DNA of 9,161 nucleotides. It comes from Accumulibacter sp. GTDB taxonomy: Bacteria; Pseudomonadota; Gammaproteobacteria; Burkholderiales; Rhodocyclaceae. The notes below the pieces were generated by a model. That model was given only the letters and a program-made list of their open reading frames with translations. It was not told the origin of the DNA and did no database searches. Made by a program: the position numbers and the translations under genes. Shown piece by piece: positions 6,284 through 9,161 of this stretch (position 1 is its first letter; each line of letters opens with the position of its first letter). The stretch spans positions 1-9,161 of the forward strand of contig JAISDL010000105.1 of the NCBI GenBank assembly GCA_031264825.1. Reading direction: 5' to 3'.

Positions 6284-7984
6284 CTACTTCACCATCGTTC
6301 CGACGCCGGTGCCGAAGTCGTAGTGATCCGCACCGCCGTTGTACAGGATGCCGTAGTCCGCCGGAACCATGCCGCCGTTGTGGACGATCCTCGGGTCGAC
6401 CGGCCCTTTCATACTGCTGTCCGCGAGGGTCGATGGGTCGAGCGGAAGCGATGAGAAGCCATCGTTGAAATCGCCGGTCACCCCGGTGAAGGTAATCAAA
6501 TAAGTACTCCCGATAAGCCCTCCGGCACCGCCGGTGAAACTCACGTCGAGCGTCCCGGTACCCAGCGAGGAAGTAGCCACAGTACCGACGCCACTCAAAG
6601 TCCCGTTGGAGATATTTCCGCTGATCAGGTCGATCTCAAAGGAAAAAGAGGGATTGAAAGCACCGACACCGACATATGTCGTGGAAAACAGATTGCCCGA
6701 AACGATGCCCGTCGTCGGTATCGGCGGCATCACGCCCCACATGCCGGCCAAGGTACCCGTATCCACAGGGCTCCAGACCATGGAATCGACGGCGTAACTG
6801 CCGGACACCGGCGAACCCAGAACGCCGAGGGTTCCCGAAGTCACGGTCAAGTCCGTTCCTGCGGAAACAATCGGATAAATCATCGCCGGAGTTGCCGGAA
6901 GCGCAGTGTCGTAAGTAATCGCATGCCCGGTAAAGCCGTTGAAGACGGTGGTCCCCGCAATCATCGTCCCGGCTCCGCCGACTGCATCGAATTGTTGGTA
7001 CACGCTACCCACAAGCGTCAGGTTGTGCATTTCCGCATTCGTGACGGCGCCGGTGCCGAGATTCACGTTGAAAGAGAAATCCGCATACGATGACGCGCCC
7101 CCCCATCCAGAAGTCAACAACCCCGACACGTAACCCGAGCCGAGTGTTGGCCCAAACGCCAGCGAACCTCCGGGGAGCAGCGGCGAGAGCGGCAGCGTTT
7201 TGAGCGGCGTATCCGGCGACGCCGTCCCGCTGTCCGCGTTCACGTACGCGAGCGGGGGGTCGGTCGGGATGCGGACGACCATTTCAAGTTCGGGCGCGGC
7301 GGCGGCGACGCCGCGTCCGCCGAGGAAGGCGAGGTCGCGTCCGAGTTCGCGCCGGTCTTCGGGCTGGATCGGCTCGGTACGTAGCGGGTCGTCGGGGAGT
7401 GTGATCTTCTGTCCGCCCGGAACGCGGATGTCGTTGACGTAGACTTCGCGCGTCGTATTCTCGACATACACCGTCGTGACACCGTTCATTGAACGCATAC
7501 TGATGATCGTCCCGCGGATTCCGACGTGCGCTTCGGGCGTCGTGACCTTGAACCCCGACGGGTTCATTTCGACGACGCGCCCTGTGACGACACGTGCAAC
7601 CCCTTGCATCAGGTGAAGGTCGAAGACCGGCTTTGACCCGCTGTCGGCGTAATCGCGTAAATCGAGGCTCGTGTTGCTCCCGATCGCGACGGTACTGTCG
7701 TCGTTGAACAGGATGCGAAGCCTTCCCGTCGCGTCGGTCGTGAGCGTATCGGTCACTTCGACCGGCGAATGAACGGCAAGCGGAATCGTCTTCCCCTCGC
7801 GCGTGACGAAGGCGCCCGGTACGACACGGATGACTTGCCCGATCTCGGCGGCGATTGCCGCGCTCGCGGCAAACGTCAGGCAGAGAAAGAAAGCAAGAGA
7901 CGCCAGCCACCCGGCAGGCCGGGGTCGAGCGGTTTCAGTGTGAATACGGGAAAAGACACGAGGGACGAAACGACGCCAGGCCAT
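6284..7984 (-). CDS. secreted FecR-domain protein with duplicated beta-rich C-terminus
   Basis: Exported protein of 566 residues from ATG 7984. The long signal peptide (about 1-46, basic start, hydrophobic WLASLAFFLCLTFAASAAIAA) ends in AAIAA/E. No lipobox is evident. A FecR domain covers about 48-198: GAFVTREG, LRILFNDDSTVAIGSNTSLDL, FKVTTPEAHVGIRGT. Such stand-alone periplasmic FecR proteins occur without any sigma factor, and none is encoded here. After a Pro-rich linker the rest is Gly/Ser/Thr-rich beta sequence with two similar modules (about 278-354 and 426-506) sharing FSF, D/N-L, SG/TG, N and GG-AG positions. Base composition falls in this part. The next gene, 12 bases on, is a Slam-like barrel, so this could be its cargo (inference). 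An ATG at 8230 in the same frame is rejected: it is upstream of the predicted transcript start and would place 82 low-complexity residues before the signal peptide. Confidence 0.88.
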   Translation of the reverse strand: MAWRRFVPRVFSRIHTETARPRPAGWLASLAFFLCLTFAASAAIAAEIGQVIRVVPGAFVTREGKTIPLAVHSPVEVTDTLTTDATGRLRILFNDDSTVAIGSNTSLDLRDYADSGSKPVFDLHLMQGVARVVTGRVVEMNPSGFKVTTPEAHVGIRGTIISMRSMNGVTTVYVENTTREVYVNDIRVPGGQKITLPDDPLRTEPIQPEDRRELGRDLAFLGGRGVAAAAPELEMVVRIPTDPPLAYVNADSGTASPDTPLKTLPLSPLLPGGSLAFGPTLGSGYVSGLLTSGWGGASSYADFSFNVNLGTGAVTNAEMHNLTLVGSVYQQFDAVGGAGTMIAGTTVFNGFTGHAITYDTALPATPAMIYPIVSAGTDLTVTSGTLGVLGSPVSGSYAVDSMVWSPVDTGTLAGMWGVMPPIPTTGIVSGNLFSTTYVGVGAFNPSFSFEIDLISGNISNGTLSGVGTVATSSLGTGTLDVSFTGGAGGLIGSTYLITFTGVTGDFNDGFSSLPLDPSTLADSSMKGPVDPRIVHNGGMVPADYGILYNGGADHYDFGTGVGTMVK

Positions 7985-7990
7985 GAGAAG

Positions 7991-7996
7991 CCTCCC
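7991..7996 (-). promoter_or_regulatory. ribosome-binding site deciding the FecR start
   Basis: GGGAGG on the minus strand, 6 bases before ATG 7984, is close to ideal. It fixes the start immediately before the signal peptide rather than at the in-frame ATG of 8230. Confidence 0.8.
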
Positions 7997-8045
7997 GAAG
8001 ACGGATGGAGAACGACGAAGGAAACGAAAAGTCGAAAGCGCGGAA

Positions 8046-8071
8046 CGGCGCGGTTTTATGACACCGCGCCG
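8046..8071 (-). promoter_or_regulatory. leader hairpin 2
   Basis: CGGCGCGGT and ACCGCGCCG form a perfect 9-bp stem around an 8-base loop, in the predicted 5' leader of the operon. The RNA downstream is pyrimidine-rich up to the ribosome-binding site. Role unknown; it could be an mRNA stability or attenuation element. Confidence 0.55.
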
Positions 8072-8087
8072 GGTTTTCGACCGACGG

Positions 8088-8124
8088 GAAAAAGCGGAAA
8101 AGTGCGCCGCGCGTTCGCGCGGCG
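8088..8124 (-). promoter_or_regulatory. leader hairpin 1, terminator-like
   Basis: At 8105-8124 CGCCGCGCG and CGCGCGGCG are perfect complements, giving an 8-bp GC stem with a 4-base loop. On the transcribed (minus) strand it is followed by CACTTTTCCGCTTTTT. A GC stem plus T-rich tail resembles an intrinsic terminator, but it lies about 65 bases into the predicted leader of the operon, so it may be an attenuator. The T-run is interrupted and starts a few bases late, so termination strength is uncertain. Confidence 0.5.
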
Positions 8125-8140
8125 GAGTCTTTAGAGAATC

Positions 8141-8200
8141 AGGAAGGAAGGAAGGAAGGAAGGAAGGAAGGAAGGAAGGAAGGAAGGAAGGAAGGAAGGA
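8141..8200 (-). repeat. perfect (AGGA)15 tetranucleotide microsatellite
   Basis: Exactly 15 uninterrupted copies of AGGA on the plus strand (CCTT/TTCC on the transcribed strand), 60 bases in all. It touches the -12 box of the sigma-54 promoter and covers about -11 to +49 relative to its predicted start. Perfect tetranucleotide tracts are prone to slipped-strand changes and drive phase variation in Haemophilus, Neisseria and others. It is also a purine/pyrimidine mirror repeat able in principle to form triplex DNA. Confidence 0.97.
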
Positions 8201-8216
8201 GCAAAAACCGTGCCAG
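8200..8216 (-). promoter_or_regulatory. sigma-54 (RpoN) promoter of the four-gene operon
   Basis: The minus strand reads CTGGCACGGTTTTTGCT. This matches the consensus YTGGCACGRNNNTTGCW at every specified base, with the GG (-24) and GC (-12) at the correct distance. Counting 12 bases from the GC puts the start near 8189. That gives a leader of about 205 nt before the FecR ATG. The predicted start falls in an all-pyrimidine strand, whereas RpoN promoters usually start at a purine, so the real +1 could be shifted. RpoN promoters need an AAA+ enhancer-binding activator; none is encoded here. Confidence 0.85.
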
Positions 8217-8240
8217 AATGGCGCGTGCACGTCATGAAAT

Positions 8241-8266
8241 CGGTACTATTTGTAGAATTCGTACCG
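8241..8266. promoter_or_regulatory. candidate activator-binding dyad upstream of the sigma-54 promoter
   Basis: CGGTAC and GTACCG are perfect inverted half-sites separated by 14 AT-rich bases that include GAATTC. The dyad covers about -52 to -77 from the predicted start. That is a little closer than most enhancer sites but possible. A smaller palindrome, CGTGCACG, sits at 8224-8231. Confidence 0.4.
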
Positions 8267-8450
8267 TCCACTCGATTCCAGCGCGCGTCTTCCCCGCCGC
8301 TCATTTTTGCCGGTCCGTCCTTTTTCCCGGATGTGAAATACCACCCTCTCCCATTCACCCTCGACTCCCCTTTATCGAGCGTTCCGTTCCATGATTCCAA
8401 GCAATAACACAGACTTACAAGAGAAGAATAGCAAATATTTCACGGCGGGG
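8267..8450. other. non-coding upstream spacer
   Basis: No credible gene and no clear sigma-70 promoter seen. The stretch is pyrimidine-rich on the plus strand up to about 8400 and then AT-rich (8400-8445). It may hold further activator sites for the operon. Confidence 0.5.
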
Positions 8451-8454
8451 AAAG

Positions 8455-8487
8455 TATCAGGTATCAGGAGACAGGAAACAGGAAACA
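8455..8487 (+). repeat. 7-bp tandem repeat tract 4
   Basis: Heptamers TATCAGG, TATCAGG, AGACAGG, AAACAGG, AAACAGA keep a 7-base period. Like tract 1, it leads into CAGATCANTTACCGGCGGC and the GC hairpin, so tract plus hairpin behave as one composite unit. Confidence 0.8.
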
Positions 8488-8497
8488 GATCAGTTAC

Positions 8498-8516
8498 CGG
8501 CGGCGTTGCCGCCGGA
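8498..8516. repeat. GC hairpin, copy B
   Basis: CCGGCGGC, GTT, GCCGCCGG, a perfect 8-bp stem. It is the counterpart of the hairpin at 393-411 with a different loop. Confidence 0.7.
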
Positions 8517-8530
8517 GTGACGAAACCCCG

Positions 8531-8569
8531 CCAAGCATAGGTTGGGGTGAGCGCAGCGATGCCCAACAT
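8531..8569 (-). repeat. GTTGGG hairpin unit, inverted copy
   Basis: The reverse complement reads GTTGGGCATCGCTGCGCTCA followed by CCCCAACCTATGC. It nearly equals 520-551 read on the plus strand, so the element occurs in both orientations. Confidence 0.75.
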
Positions 8570-8626
8570 ACGGCAAATGACCGCGTGAAAACCACCCGAA
8601 CAAAGCGATGCGGCATGGGTTCCCCG

Positions 8627-8712
8627 CTTTCCCCCTGACAAGGGGGAAATGAAGGGGGTTTCGGGGTTTCGGCAAGCCTTGGCGCATTTTCATGGCTTCA
8701 AAACCCCTCCTT
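8627..8712 (+). repeat. direct repeat copy B with perfect hairpin
   Basis: Nearly identical to 178-262 in the same orientation. The hairpin TTTCCCCCT/AGGGGGAAA (8628-8649) has loop GACA instead of GATA. The two copies flank the whole operon with its promoter. Confidence 0.85.
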
Positions 8713-8762
8713 CAAGAACCGCGAAACACGGACACGCGCGAAAACGTTTTGCAAATACAGAC

Positions 8763-8809
8763 CTTTCGTGTCTTTCGCGCCTTTCGCGGTTGAAATCGGT
8801 TTTCATCTG
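8763..8809 (+). repeat. 47-base direct repeat, copy 1
   Basis: CTTTCG triplet-like motifs (TTTCGTG, TTTCGCG, TTTCGCGG) are followed by TTGAAATCGGTTTTCATCTG. It differs from copy 2 at 8924-8970 at one base (8769) and leads into heptamer tract 5. Confidence 0.85.
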
Positions 8810-8840
8810 TCTCCTGTCTCCCGTCTCCAGATTCCTGATA
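8806..8840 (+). repeat. 7-bp tandem repeat tract 5
   Basis: Heptamers TCTGTCT, CCTGTCT, CCCGTCT, CCAGATT, CCTGATA, in a 7-base period directly after the 47-base repeat. Confidence 0.75.
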
Positions 8841-8843
8841 AGC

Positions 8844-8917
8844 CTGCGGAATCGTTGGGGTTCGCTGCGCTCACCACCAACCTATACCGCCGATGGGCAC
8901 GGCACGCCGTGCCCCTA
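8844..8917 (+). repeat. REP-like composite palindrome, full copy
   Basis: Same order as 281-350: CTGCGGAATCGTTGGG, a GC loop, CCAACCTATACCGCC, then the GGGCACGGC-AC-GCCGTGCCC hairpin and CCTACA. The first stem is damaged here (CACCACCAA). Confidence 0.8.
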
Positions 8918-8923
8918 CAAAGA

Positions 8924-8970
8924 CTTTCGCGTCTTTCGCGCCTTTCGCGGTTGAAATCGGTTTTCATCTG
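8924..8970 (+). repeat. 47-base direct repeat, copy 2
   Basis: Second copy of 8763-8809 with one mismatch, followed by heptamer tract 6 instead of tract 5. The repeat-plus-tract pair appears to have been duplicated as a unit, with the tract then diverging. Confidence 0.85.
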
Positions 8971-9008
8971 ATCCCTGATCCCTGGCATCTGATCCCTGAT
9001 CCCTGAAT
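8967..9008 (+). repeat. 7-bp tandem repeat tract 6
   Basis: Six heptamers: TCTGATC, CCTGATC, CCTGGCA, TCTGATC, CCTGATC, CCTGAAT. This is the most regular tract in the window and shows a higher-order 21-base repeat (three units used twice). Confidence 0.8.
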
Positions 9009-9024
9009 CCCAAAAAACATTCAT

Positions 9025-9069
9025 GGAAAATTCCCTCCGCCCGCAGGCACTGAACCCGCCGGCGGAGGG
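9025..9069 (-). terminator. intrinsic terminator of the right-edge gene
   Basis: On the minus strand, 21 bases after the stop at 9091, CCCTCCGCC (9069-9061) pairs perfectly with GGCGGAGGG (9041-9033) around a 19-base loop. AATTTTCC follows. The 9-bp GC stem and short T-run fit a Rho-independent terminator for the leftward gene at 9091. Confidence 0.65.
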
Positions 9070-9090
9070 GTGCGAGGTACTGCGGTGATA

Positions 9091-9161
9091 TCAGAAATAA
9101 TAATTGAACCTCAAACTTCCGACGACGCCTTCACGTTTTCCGGTATAGGCCTGAATCCCGA
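9091..9161 (-). CDS. C-terminal end of an outer-membrane beta-barrel protein (partial)
   Basis: The minus strand entering from the right edge is open for 22 codons and stops at TGA 9091-9093. The last residues read GSLRFNYYF, and the whole visible tail is GIQAYTGKREGVVGSLRFNYYF split at the edge. Alternating hydrophobic/aromatic residues ending in Phe match the last strand of an outer-membrane barrel such as a porin or TonB-dependent receptor. A terminator-like hairpin follows it. The family cannot be named from so little, and the gene is separated from the operon by the repeat cluster. Confidence 0.6.
   Translation of the reverse strand, partial: GIQAYTGKREGVVGSLRFNYYF

Larger units (their letters stand above)
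8451..9010. repeat. right cluster of dispersed intergenic repeats
   Basis: About 560 bases without a credible gene, built from the same parts as the left cluster: heptamer tracts (8455-8487, 8806-8840, 8967-9008), the GC hairpin (8498-8516), an inverted GTTGGG hairpin unit (8531-8569), direct repeat copy B (8627-8712), a 47-base direct repeat (8763-8809 and 8924-8970), and a full composite palindrome (8844-8917). Short open frames in it are shared with the other cluster and are not called as genes. Confidence 0.85.

Noticed and set aside
5497..6468. Plus-strand open frames of over 300 residues opposite the barrel gene
   Set aside because: Two overlapping frames, extremely Arg-rich, opposite a signal-peptide/TPR/barrel gene; typical high-GC shadow.
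6284..7984. FecR as a classical anti-sigma/iron-dicitrate regulator with partner FecI
   Set aside because: The protein has a signal peptide and no N-terminal cytoplasmic anti-sigma region or single internal membrane helix; no ECF sigma factor or TonB receptor pairing is visible in the operon.
8455..9008. Possible CRISPR-like array
   Set aside because: The repeats are back-to-back 7-mers and scattered palindromes with no regular 30-40 base spacers and no cas genes.
1..9161. tRNA or rRNA genes
   Set aside because: No cloverleaf with a GTTCRA-type T-arm and no rRNA core motif was recognised on either strand by eye; a covariance-model scan would be decisive.

Overview
The window is a GC-rich piece of chromosome from a Gram-negative (diderm) bacterium. 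Two encoded proteins look like outer-membrane beta-barrels ending in phenylalanine, two have Sec signal peptides, and there is a consensus sigma-54 (RpoN) promoter. I cannot place it to genus. A proteobacterium is the simplest guess, but other diderm phyla (PVC group, Elusimicrobiota-like) are possible. The intergenic DNA is crowded with dispersed palindromes and 7-bp tandem repeats of the kind seen in repeat-rich environmental genomes.

Layout, left to right. Positions 1-105 hold an unassigned edge, possibly the 3' stump of a leftward gene. Positions 106-581 are a repeat cluster with no gene. Positions 582-7984 carry four leftward genes that read as one transcription unit. In transcription order they are: a secreted FecR-domain protein with a duplicated beta-rich C-terminal module (7984-6284); a periplasmic TPR plus beta-barrel outer-membrane protein resembling the DUF560/Slam group (6271-4922); a three-domain signalling protein, metallo-beta-lactamase fold + GAF + HD-GYP (4849-2777); and a CHASE2-class III nucleotide cyclase (2780-582). 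The last two share a 4-bp stop/start overlap, so they are probably translationally coupled.

Positions 7985-8266 are the control region. A sigma-54 promoter at 8200-8216 matches the consensus at every defined base. It is followed directly by a perfect 15-copy tetranucleotide microsatellite (8141-8200) covering the predicted transcription start, and then by two strong hairpins in a roughly 205-nt leader. Positions 8267-8450 hold no recognisable gene. Positions 8451-9010 are a second repeat cluster sharing several elements with the left one. The right edge has the last 22 codons of another leftward outer-membrane protein gene (9091-9161) and its intrinsic terminator.

Working model (inference): an RpoN-dependent operon couples a cell-surface or periplasmic module (FecR protein and barrel) to a second-messenger module. 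CHASE2 would sense an extracytoplasmic signal and drive cAMP or cGMP synthesis. The coupled GAF/HD-GYP protein would hydrolyse cyclic dinucleotides, and its MBL domain may act on a phosphodiester. The microsatellite at the start of transcription makes the operon a candidate for switching by repeat-length change.
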